From contig CANOGC010000006.1 of the NCBI GenBank assembly GCA_947565445.1, positions 1 to 39,479 of the forward strand: DNA of 39,479 nucleotides, in the 5' to 3' direction. Below are positions 32,103 through 39,479 of this stretch, piece by piece. Position numbers and translations under genes: made by a program. The notes beneath the pieces are model-generated. The model saw only the letters and a list, made by a program, of their open reading frames with translations, searched no databases and was not told where the DNA came from. This DNA is from an uncultured Clostridium sp. GTDB taxonomy: Bacteria; Bacillota; Clostridia; TANB77; CAG-508. Position 1 is the first letter of the stretch; every line of letters begins with the position of its first letter.

Positions 32103-32140
32103 TATGTTTTAGGCTCTGTCCGAAGACAGAACTTAAAACA
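32103..32140 (-). terminator. UUCG-capped hairpin after ftsH
   Basis: On the minus strand ATGTTTTA and TAAAACAT enclose CTGTC-TTCG-GACAG, an extra-stable tetraloop stem. It begins 5 nt from the ftsH stop. T run is broken (ATTTATAT), so it may work with the next hairpin. Confidence 0.65.
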
Positions 32141-32144
32141 TTGT

Positions 32145-33935
32145 TTATTCAAATATTTTATCAAATTCTTCTGCTGTAATAGTTTCTTTTTGTAATAATA
32201 AGTTTGCTACTGTATCTAGTTTATCCATATTCGCTTTTAAAATTTTTTGTGCATCACTATATGCTGTATCTATTAAGGCTTTTACTTCTACACCTATTAC
32301 ATCTTGTATACTTTCTCCAAATATTGCTATATTTTCACTTTCTTCTAATGAAATTGGCCCTAAACGTTCACTCATTCCATATGCAGTTATCATATCTTTT
32401 GCAATTTCTGTTGCTACTTGTATATCATTTCTAGCACCTGTAGAAATATCATTTAATGCTAGCTTTTCAGCTGCTCGTCCACCAAGTAATCCAACTAATC
32501 TTTCTTCTAATTCTATTTTAGACCTATAAAATTTATCTTCATTAGTTTTGTACATAGTATATCCACCTGCCATACCTCTTGGTATTATAGATATCTCTTT
32601 TAATGGCTCTGTTGTTTCTAAGAATTTTCCTACAATTGCATGTCCTGCTTCATGGTATGCTGTTAGCTTCTTTTCTCTATCTGAAATTACTCTTGTCTTT
32701 TTTTGAACACCAACTGTTACTTTTTTCACTGCTTCTTCAATATCTTCTTGTTCTATTGCATCATGCTCATTAATCGTTGCAATAATAGCTGATTCATTTA
32801 AAATATTAGCAAGTTCTGCTCCTGTATAGCCTGCTGTATCTTCTGCTATGCTTTTTAAAGATACATTGCTCGCAAATTTCTTATCTTCTGAATGAATTTT
32901 TAAAATTTCTTCTCTTCCTCTTACATCTGGTGGTGCAATTGTAATTTGCCTATCAAATCTTCCTGGTCTTAATAATGCTTTATCTAGCATTTCTGGACGG
33001 TTTGTTGCAGCAAGAACAATAATAGTTTGGTTATCCTCAAAGCCATCCATTTCAACTAATAATTGATTTAGAGTTTGGTTGTTTTCGGATTCTGCTCCGC
33101 TTCCACTTGTTCTTCTAGAACCAATTGCATCAATTTCATCAATAAATACAATACATGGAGCAAACTTTCTTGCTTTTTCAAATAATTTACGTACACGAGA
33201 TGCTCCAAGCCCTGCAAACATTTCTATAAATTCTGAACCACTCATTGATATAAATGGAACTCCCGCTTCTCCTGCTATTGCTTTTGCGATTAATGTCTTT
33301 CCTGTTCCAGGGTTTCCATATAAAAGTATTCCTTTTGGAATTTTAGCTCCCATTTCGTAAAATCTTTTTGGTTGTTTTAAAAAGTCGACAACTTCTTCTA
33401 ATTCTTTTTTTTCTTCTTCTAATCCAGCTACATCTTTAAATTTTACATTGGTTTTATTTTCAGTTCCATCATAAATTTTTCCTTTATCCCCTAACCCTTG
33501 CATTTGAAAGAATATTATTACAATAGCAAGCATTAGTAATGTTGGTAGAATAGTAAATAATGTTGATGGTATTTTAAAAAATACATTTTGTGGTTTTTGT
33601 ATTAAATTAATTTCATTACCTGCTAGTTTTTTTTCTTGTATAAACTCCATAAAAGCTTGAGTATTCGGAATAATTGCACTTTTTTCTTTTTCTACATCTT
33701 TTAGTTTTACTTTAGCACTTGTACTTCCAACTGTCATTTCTAGTTTTTCTACTCTTTGTTCATTAATTGCTTCTATCAGGTCTGTATAGGCCATATTTTG
33801 TTCTTTGTCATTGTTTTTTTCATTTATTCCAAGTAATAATGCTATTATTATAACTAAGGCTACTATTATACCAAAAGTTATAAATGCATATAATTGTTTT
33901 TGTTTTTTCTTCTTATCTCCATTTTTTTCGTTCAT
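32145..33935 (-). CDS. ftsH: ATP-dependent zinc metalloprotease FtsH
   Basis: Membrane quality-control protease. Two membrane helices (about 16-36 and 124-144) enclose a small outer domain. The AAA module has Walker A GNPGTGKT (207-214), Walker B CIVFIDEID, the second region of homology, and the pore loop reads MFAGLGASR where most FtsH have FVG. The zinc site HEAGH is at 428-432. Length 596 aa is close to normal with a short C-terminus. A DUF1189 gene lies 30 bp upstream and is probably co-transcribed. Confidence 0.97.
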   Translation of the reverse strand: MNEKNGDKKKKQKQLYAFITFGIIVALVIIIALLLGINEKNNDKEQNMAYTDLIEAINEQRVEKLEMTVGSTSAKVKLKDVEKEKSAIIPNTQAFMEFIQEKKLAGNEINLIQKPQNVFFKIPSTLFTILPTLLMLAIVIIFFQMQGLGDKGKIYDGTENKTNVKFKDVAGLEEEKKELEEVVDFLKQPKRFYEMGAKIPKGILLYGNPGTGKTLIAKAIAGEAGVPFISMSGSEFIEMFAGLGASRVRKLFEKARKFAPCIVFIDEIDAIGSRRTSGSGAESENNQTLNQLLVEMDGFEDNQTIIVLAATNRPEMLDKALLRPGRFDRQITIAPPDVRGREEILKIHSEDKKFASNVSLKSIAEDTAGYTGAELANILNESAIIATINEHDAIEQEDIEEAVKKVTVGVQKKTRVISDREKKLTAYHEAGHAIVGKFLETTEPLKEISIIPRGMAGGYTMYKTNEDKFYRSKIELEERLVGLLGGRAAEKLALNDISTGARNDIQVATEIAKDMITAYGMSERLGPISLEESENIAIFGESIQDVIGVEVKALIDTAYSDAQKILKANMDKLDTVANLLLQKETITAEEFDKIFE

Positions 33936-33965
33936 TGTTTTTCCTTTCTATAAAAGTTTTTACCT

Positions 33966-35021
33966 TTATTCTGTATTTTGTGGTGCTAGTCCATCATCAC
34001 TAAGACCATCTTCTTCATCTTTTTTCTGCTTTTTCTTCTCTTCTTTGTTATCTTTATTGTCTTTATTTTCGTTTTTATCTTCTTCGTTTTTCTTTTGTTC
34101 TTCTTTACTAATTATTTCTTGCCTAACTTTTTCTTGTTCTTCTATAATTTTCATAAGTTCTGCTTGTTTATCTATAAAGTCTGTTTTTATTAGTAAAATT
34201 GCAACAATCACATAAATATATGAGATAGTTGTATACATCCAACTAAAATATTTAATTTCAAATCCAGTTAGATTATTAATAACAACGTAAATTATATTTA
34301 GCAAAATTGGCAATGTTAAGGCATATATCCCTATATTAAATGTTGCTTTAAACCTCATTCTCATTCCTGAAATTCTAGATACAATGAATCCTAGAACAGC
34401 TAACATAAATACATCTACAATAGTACTCGAAGTGTAAATAATATATAAACATATAAACATAGCAATAAATACGCTAGCATATGAACTAAAATTATTAGCT
34501 GTATTTATAAAATTGGATACATCTTGTTTGTTAAATTCTGTAATATTATATTTTGATAGAATATCACTATACTTATATTCTAAACCACTACTTAACAATC
34601 CATTTTTATAAATTATTTTATCTTTTAAAATTATAATTCCAGATTCATATCCTGCTAATTTTCTATTATATTCTTCTGTTGTTTCTGCATTAGCATTTGT
34701 ATCTATTAATATATATGGAATTACAGAATTTTCATTTATAATTTCTTTTTTATCGCCTTTATCTATATTTAATTCGCCGTTTACAAAATTTACTTCATTT
34801 ATATTTTCATTAAAATACGTAATTGATTTTTGAAAATAGTTATAAAACTGATACATAAATATGCATGTTACAACCACTACAAATATAAGCATTAATTTTA
34901 GTAAATATTTTATTGCAACTGATATATTTTCAGAAGCTAGTATTACATACTGTTCAAATTCTTTTACACTAAAAAATATTCTTTTAAAAAACCCTATTTT
35001 TTTAACATTTTCTTCTGCCAT
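33966..35021 (-). CDS. DUF1189 family membrane protein
   Basis: A 351-aa protein with an N-terminal membrane helix (about 38-58), an outer segment of 120 residues, and four helices between about 182 and 285. The opening FFKRIFFSVKEFEQY and the helix layout fit DUF1189. The last 60 residues are a low-complexity Lys/Glu/Asn/Asp tail, likely cytoplasmic and unstructured. Function unknown; its place before ftsH suggests a link to membrane protein turnover, which is only an inference. AAGGAG stands 7 nt before the ATG. Confidence 0.78.
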   Translation of the reverse strand: MAEENVKKIGFFKRIFFSVKEFEQYVILASENISVAIKYLLKLMLIFVVVVTCIFMYQFYNYFQKSITYFNENINEVNFVNGELNIDKGDKKEIINENSVIPYILIDTNANAETTEEYNRKLAGYESGIIILKDKIIYKNGLLSSGLEYKYSDILSKYNITEFNKQDVSNFINTANNFSSYASVFIAMFICLYIIYTSSTIVDVFMLAVLGFIVSRISGMRMRFKATFNIGIYALTLPILLNIIYVVINNLTGFEIKYFSWMYTTISYIYVIVAILLIKTDFIDKQAELMKIIEEQEKVRQEIISKEEQKKNEEDKNENKDNKDNKEEKKKQKKDEEDGLSDDGLAPQNTE

Positions 35022-35055
35022 AATTTTCTCCTTCGTTTATTTGCTTTAAAATCCG

Positions 35056-35132
35056 CTCCATCTTGCTGGCGGTTAGGCATTTTCTTTTCTTTGGCTAAAG
35101 CACGAAAAGAAAAGCGTAACCGCCACGTGGAG
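35056..35132. repeat. 77-bp imperfect inverted repeat between cysS and the DUF1189 gene
   Basis: Nested arms: CTCCA (35056) with TGGAG (35128), TGGCGGTTA (35067-35075) with TAACCGCCA (35117-35125), and TTTTCTTTTC (35080-35089) with GAAAAGAAAA. GGCTAAAGCAC forms the loop region. It is richer in GC than its surroundings and has the look of a small non-coding mobile palindrome. Confidence 0.75.
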
Positions 35133-35161
35133 CTACTTTCCACTTTTTAGCCTAACCGTAA

Positions 35162-36553
35162 CTATTTTTTAACAATCATTTCTTCTTTTGTATCTTTTAC
35201 AGTATACCCTCTTTTTATTAATTCATCACGTAATTCATCGGATTTTGTAAAATCCTTATTCTTTCTTGCTTCTTTTCTTTGTTCTATTAAATCTAAAATT
35301 TCTTGTGGCATTTCTTCGTTCTTATCATTTATTTCATCTATTTTAAGTCCTAATACTGTATCAAATTTTGCAAGTATATTTGCAATTTCTTTATTTTTCT
35401 TTTCAAATTTAGAGGCTTCCCATACAAAGCTCATAGCAAGTGGCATATTTAAGTCATCATTTATTGCACTATGAAATTTTTCTTCTAGACTTGTTAATTT
35501 TTCTTTATCTTCACTTGTTATAATATCATTTCCTTCTAAATGTATTCTATAGCTATTACGTAACCTTTCTAATGATTTTGATGCAGAGTCTATTCCCTCC
35601 CAAGTAAAATTTAGTTTATTTCTATAATGAGATGAATAGCTAAATAATTTATATACTATTGCATCATATCCTTTTTCTTTTATATCCTTTATTAAATATA
35701 CATTTCCTAAGGATTTTGACATTTTTCCTCCATCAATTAATAGGTATTCTCCATGCATCCAGTAATTCGCTGGTATTTTTCCGCATTTGCCTTTACTTTG
35801 TGCTATTTCATTTTCATGATGTGTTGGTATTAAATCTATTCCTCCTGTATGAATATCAAATTGTTCACCTAAGTATTTTTGCCCCATTGCAGAACATTCT
35901 ATATGCCAACCCGGATAGCTTAATCCCCATGGGCTATCCCATTTCATTAAGTGATTTTCTGGTGCTTTTATCCATAATGCAAAATCATATGGATTTTTCT
36001 TTTCTTTGTCTACTTCTACTCTTGCTCCTGCTTTTTGGTTTTCTACATCTAAGTTTGTTAATATGGGATATTTATCTAGTTTAGAAACATCAAAATATAT
36101 AGCAGTTGAAGTTTCATATGCATAACCGTTTTCTACTAATTTTTGCACATATTCTAACATTTCTTGTATATGATCTGTTGCTTTACATACTATTTCTGGT
36201 GTTTCTATATTTAGGCTTTTTAAATCATCAAAAAATAGTTTTGTATAATACTCTGCAATTTCCATAGGAGACTTGTGTTCTTCTCTTGCTGATTTTAGCA
36301 TTTTGTCTTCACCTTCATCTCCATCTGATACTAGGTGTCCAACATCTGTAATATTCATTGCATGTTTTATTTTATATCCATTATATTTAAGTACTCTTCT
36401 TAAAACATCTTGAAATATATTTGTTCTCATATTTCCTATTGTTGCATTTTTATATACAGTTGGCCCACATGAATATATTCTTACTTCATTTTCATCTATT
36501 GGTTTAAATACCTCTTTTGTTTTAGTAAGTGTATTATATAGTTTCAAATCCAC
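35162..36553 (-). CDS. cysS: cysteinyl-tRNA synthetase
   Basis: Charges tRNA-Cys. The 463-aa protein has zinc ligands Cys29 (SCGPTVY), Cys in HIECSAMG and the His pair in PTHHENEIAQ, and KMSKSLGNV intact. The HIGH motif, however, reads ATIGN: Thr38 stands where the first His is expected. The start is GTG 36553; AAGGAG lies 12 nt upstream, a long gap, but an in-frame stop lies between, so no longer form exists. It is downstream of the penicillin-binding protein gene with a repeat hairpin between. Confidence 0.95.
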   Translation of the reverse strand: MDLKLYNTLTKTKEVFKPIDENEVRIYSCGPTVYKNATIGNMRTNIFQDVLRRVLKYNGYKIKHAMNITDVGHLVSDGDEGEDKMLKSAREEHKSPMEIAEYYTKLFFDDLKSLNIETPEIVCKATDHIQEMLEYVQKLVENGYAYETSTAIYFDVSKLDKYPILTNLDVENQKAGARVEVDKEKKNPYDFALWIKAPENHLMKWDSPWGLSYPGWHIECSAMGQKYLGEQFDIHTGGIDLIPTHHENEIAQSKGKCGKIPANYWMHGEYLLIDGGKMSKSLGNVYLIKDIKEKGYDAIVYKLFSYSSHYRNKLNFTWEGIDSASKSLERLRNSYRIHLEGNDIITSEDKEKLTSLEEKFHSAINDDLNMPLAMSFVWEASKFEKKNKEIANILAKFDTVLGLKIDEINDKNEEMPQEILDLIEQRKEARKNKDFTKSDELRDELIKRGYTVKDTKEEMIVKK

Positions 36554-36587
36554 TTTTAAGTATCACTCCTTTTTTATTATGCAGTGT

Positions 36588-36634
36588 TTCAAATTAAAAT
36601 TTGTAGGGGCGATTATCAATCGCCCGTGTGACTT
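36588..36634 (-). repeat. short dispersed repeat with GGGCGATT hairpin (copy D)
   Basis: GTAGGGGCGATT-ATC-AATCGCCCGTGTGAC at 36603-36632 (hairpin 8 bp). It shares the GTAGGGGCGA...CGCCC/CGTCC-CGTGTG plan of copies A to C but lacks their ATTACTCT arm. A T run follows on the plus strand only. Confidence 0.7.
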
Positions 36635-36644
36635 TTTTCCCTTG

Positions 36645-39347
36645 CTAATCTACTGTATTTGTAATCGTATTATTATCATCTGGTTTTTCAGATTTATTAA
36701 CTATTTTTACTGTAATTGTCTTTGTTGCTACATTTTTTGCTGAATCTTCTACTGTATATGTTATAGTATAAGTTCCTGCTTTAGATGTATCTATTTTATC
36801 TTGGGCTTTACCATCTTTCTTTATTTCTGTTTTTATTTTATCACTAATATCTCCATCTACATTGTCTTGTGCAGTTACTTTTGGCATTGTAAATGTAGAA
36901 TTCACATTTATTTCAATTGTATCTTTACAATCTACTTTAATAACTGGCTTTTCTGTATCTGGTGAAGCATTATGTTTATCACAGTTTTCTGTTGGCGCCA
37001 TGTATTGTGCATCAGCAGCTTTTTGCCATGATAAATCTTCTGTGCTGTTTGGTCTTGTAATAAATACCTTTTCTTCTGTATCTTTACAAAATTCATTTGC
37101 TAATTTTCCAGTCTCTTTACATATTTTTAATTTTACATGTGTAGTACAAGTTTTAGAAGGTGCTGTTCCTTTTGCATAATATTCACCATATGCTCTTGAT
37201 CCTCTTGGATCCGCTTCACATTCTGCTGTTGCAAGCATTCCAGAATCTCTACATACTCTTGCTGTTCCAATTCCATTTGGTTTGTTAAAACTTGCAGAAT
37301 CTAAGCCTTTATGAATTTTGTTCATAATCATACCCCAACGTGATGCTACAGTACCACTTCCTGGTGCTGAATTTTTACTAATATTTGCATCATCATATCC
37401 AAAATACATAGAAGCTGCATAGTATGGTGTAAATCCACAGAACCATGTATAAGTGCTATCATCTGTTGTTCCAGTTTTTCCACATGTTTGCATTCCAGTA
37501 ACTCTTGCTCTTGTTCCTGTTGCTCCTTCTGCTCCTGTTAGTCCTGTTCCAGTTGGTTCTGTTAATAGTGATTTTACTAACCAAGCATTTTGTTCTGATA
37601 AAACTCTATGTGTTTCTTGTTCCTTTTCCATAATAACTTTTCCATTTTGATCTTCTACTTTTATATAGAATGTAGGTTCAATATATACACCATCATTTGC
37701 AATAGTAGAATATGCTCCTGCCATTTCTAGTGGACTAATACCTTTTCCAACTCCTCCTAATGCTAAAGCTAATCCTTCATCTCCTTCAGAAATTGTACTA
37801 ACTCCAAAAGATTTTAAATATTCCATTGATTTTGCTGGTGTTAATTTTTGCATCATTTTAACTTCTGGTATATTTCTAGATACTCTTAAAATTGAACGTA
37901 TATTCATTAAACCTGTAAAACCTCCACCAGAGTTCTTTGGTGCATAGCTTCCATATCTTACTGGTGAATCATCTACTACTGTTGCTGCTGTAATTATTCC
38001 TTCTTGTAGAGATGGTGCAATAACTGCTATTGGTTTTATAGAAGAACCTGGTTGATGCCCTGCCTCTGCAGCACGGTTTGTTCCCCATGGTGTTTTTTCA
38101 CCTAGAACACCTCTTATTGCAACAACATATCCTGTTTTATGGTCAATTATTACCATACCTGATTGTATTTGCACTGTTTTCTTTGTGTTATTTCCTTCAT
38201 TATCTTTTACTGTTACATTTTTTGTTTTTATCCAGTCTTTACTATTTTCATAAGCATCATCTACTATCGCTTGTATATCTTTATTTTCAGTAATATATAT
38301 TTTATATCCACTACTTTGTATTTTTTGTTTTGCTAGATCAAATTCTAAATCATATTCTTTTGCATATTCTCTTGCAACTTGATTAACCGCTGCTTCCTCA
38401 TTTTGTGTTAAGGTATTATTACTTGTAATATTTCCTTCTTTAAATGCAAGTCCTCCTTCTACCTCTGCTACTGCTACATCATGTTCTTCTTTATTAATTT
38501 TTCCTTGTTCTAATAGTTCTTTCAATACTACTTTTGTTCTATTGTTAATCTTTTCTGTATTTGGTGTTTGTTTAAATGGGTTATATACATTTGGGGAATG
38601 GTTAATTCCTGCAATATATGAAGCTTGTGCAAGTGTTAAATCCGCTGGTGCTTTATCGAAATAGTAATTTGAAGCTACTTTAACTCCATATACATTTTTT
38701 CCTCCTCCTCCAAGAGGAATTGTATTTAGGTATGATTCTAATATTTGTTGTTTTGACATTTCTCTTTCAATTTGAAATGCTTTAGCAATTTCTCTTACTT
38801 TTCTTTTCCAATCTCTATCTTTATCTCCTGTTGCATTTTTAATTAATTGTTGTGTTATAGTACTACCACCATAACTTGAATCTCCTGTTACAAATTTTGA
38901 TACAGCACCAAGTGTTCTTGCTATATCTACACCACTATGTTCATAGAAACGTTTATCTTCTATTGCAACAAATGCTTTTGGTAAATATTCGCCCATTTCA
39001 GATAATAGAATTACTTCCCTATTTTCTTCTCCGTTTAGAGTTGCAACTTCATTTCCATTTAAGTCTATTAAAACACTATTTTCAGTTTTTATATTTAAGG
39101 CATCTGCTGTTATTTTTATGTCATTTCCAAACATGCCAAAAAATACTCCTGCTATAACTCCTGCTCCAATAATACATAACAAAATAATAGATATTACTAT
39201 AATTTTTATTGTTAGCATAAGTTTTGGATGTTTTTTTGGTTTACCAACTTTTACTTTCTTATTGTCTTTATTATTACTTTTTGCAGTTTTTACTTTTTTT
39301 GTTTTTTCGTTTTCGTTATTATTTTTAGAAGTTTTTTTATTACTCAT
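36645..39347 (-). CDS. class A penicillin-binding protein (PBP1A type) with C-terminal Ig-like domain
   Basis: Bifunctional peptidoglycan synthase of 900 aa. Lys/Asn-rich cytoplasmic tail (1-42), membrane helix (about 45-70), GT51 domain with EDKRFYEH (catalytic Glu near 129) and GGSTITQQL, then the transpeptidase with SSIK near 435, SRN near 489 and KTGTTD near 623. The last 110 residues (after DTEKPVIKVDCKD) form a cadherin-like/DUF5011-type domain ending TITVKIVN and a short polar tail. AGGAGG lies 9 nt before the ATG. Confidence 0.95.
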   Translation of the reverse strand: MSNKKTSKNNNENEKTKKVKTAKSNNKDNKKVKVGKPKKHPKLMLTIKIIVISIILLCIIGAGVIAGVFFGMFGNDIKITADALNIKTENSVLIDLNGNEVATLNGEENREVILLSEMGEYLPKAFVAIEDKRFYEHSGVDIARTLGAVSKFVTGDSSYGGSTITQQLIKNATGDKDRDWKRKVREIAKAFQIEREMSKQQILESYLNTIPLGGGGKNVYGVKVASNYYFDKAPADLTLAQASYIAGINHSPNVYNPFKQTPNTEKINNRTKVVLKELLEQGKINKEEHDVAVAEVEGGLAFKEGNITSNNTLTQNEEAAVNQVAREYAKEYDLEFDLAKQKIQSSGYKIYITENKDIQAIVDDAYENSKDWIKTKNVTVKDNEGNNTKKTVQIQSGMVIIDHKTGYVVAIRGVLGEKTPWGTNRAAEAGHQPGSSIKPIAVIAPSLQEGIITAATVVDDSPVRYGSYAPKNSGGGFTGLMNIRSILRVSRNIPEVKMMQKLTPAKSMEYLKSFGVSTISEGDEGLALALGGVGKGISPLEMAGAYSTIANDGVYIEPTFYIKVEDQNGKVIMEKEQETHRVLSEQNAWLVKSLLTEPTGTGLTGAEGATGTRARVTGMQTCGKTGTTDDSTYTWFCGFTPYYAASMYFGYDDANISKNSAPGSGTVASRWGMIMNKIHKGLDSASFNKPNGIGTARVCRDSGMLATAECEADPRGSRAYGEYYAKGTAPSKTCTTHVKLKICKETGKLANEFCKDTEEKVFITRPNSTEDLSWQKAADAQYMAPTENCDKHNASPDTEKPVIKVDCKDTIEINVNSTFTMPKVTAQDNVDGDISDKIKTEIKKDGKAQDKIDTSKAGTYTITYTVEDSAKNVATKTITVKIVNKSEKPDDNNTITNTVD

Positions 39348-39479
39348 TAAAATATCCTCCTTTGTAATAAAAATGTATGTTTCAATTATATTACATTATT
39401 CCAAAAAGATAAAGACTTTTAATAAAAAAATTAATTGCGAAATTCTCAATTTTTTATTTTCTAACCAAATTTCAATAGA
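39348..39479 (-). promoter_or_regulatory. upstream region of the penicillin-binding protein gene
   Basis: AT-rich and without a gene. On the minus strand TATAAT (about 39394-39399) with TTTATC 17 bp upstream is the best promoter, a weak -35. Confidence 0.4.

Noticed and set aside
36554..36644. T-box leader before cysS
   Set aside because: Only about 90 bp, occupied by a dispersed repeat; no T-box sequence or specifier loop. The same holds for metG, which follows glmM by 18 bp.

Overview
The window looks like the chromosome of an AT-rich, low-GC Gram-positive bacterium, most likely an uncultured Clostridia-type Firmicute. Grounds: strong AGGAGG-type ribosome sites, several TTG and GTG starts, sigma-A-like promoters, a diaminopimelate pathway, CpsBCD-type capsule regulators, an LCP protein, and paired DUF421 and DUF4363 genes. 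There is no rRNA gene or other marker here, so genus cannot be given.

Layout. 1-4900: the 3' part of tRNA-Tyr, a short helix-turn-helix fragment, dapA, an HD-domain gene, dapB, a DUF4363/DUF421 membrane pair bracketed by inverted copies of a dispersed repeat, and a small holin-like membrane protein. 4900-11310 (minus strand): a compact run cpsC-cpsD-cpsB-glmM-metG-tmk-nadD, joining the capsule phosphoregulatory module to housekeeping genes. cpsD is split by a one-base frameshift. 11460-11995: a coiled-coil gene between two 20-bp perfect inverted repeats. 12000-25750 (minus strand): a surface polysaccharide locus. It holds rmlDACB and an LCP gene (own promoter), an AAA ATPase/DUF4143 gene (own promoter), and a long operon of vanZ, initiating sugar transferase, two GT2 enzymes, polymerase, DUF4422 glycosyltransferase, flippase and glf. 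These would make and export a polymer that probably contains rhamnose and galactofuranose and attach it to the wall.

25890-26910 is the most interesting part. A consensus promoter is followed by three tandem copies of a 56-nt unit that can fold as a pseudoknot, then a rho-independent terminator, then a ribosome site and a 225-aa protein that looks like a PBECR4-type nuclease. This is the gene order of a type III (RNA antitoxin) toxin-antitoxin system, but with a toxin fold and repeat length that do not match the ToxIN, CptIN or TenpIN families I know.

26920-39479 (all minus strand): pyruvate kinase, an orphan MNT nucleotidyltransferase, an unrecognised 107-aa gene, glycogen phosphorylase, ftsH, a DUF1189 membrane protein, cysS and a class A penicillin-binding protein with a C-terminal Ig-like domain. 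Two classes of short dispersed palindromic repeat are scattered between genes.
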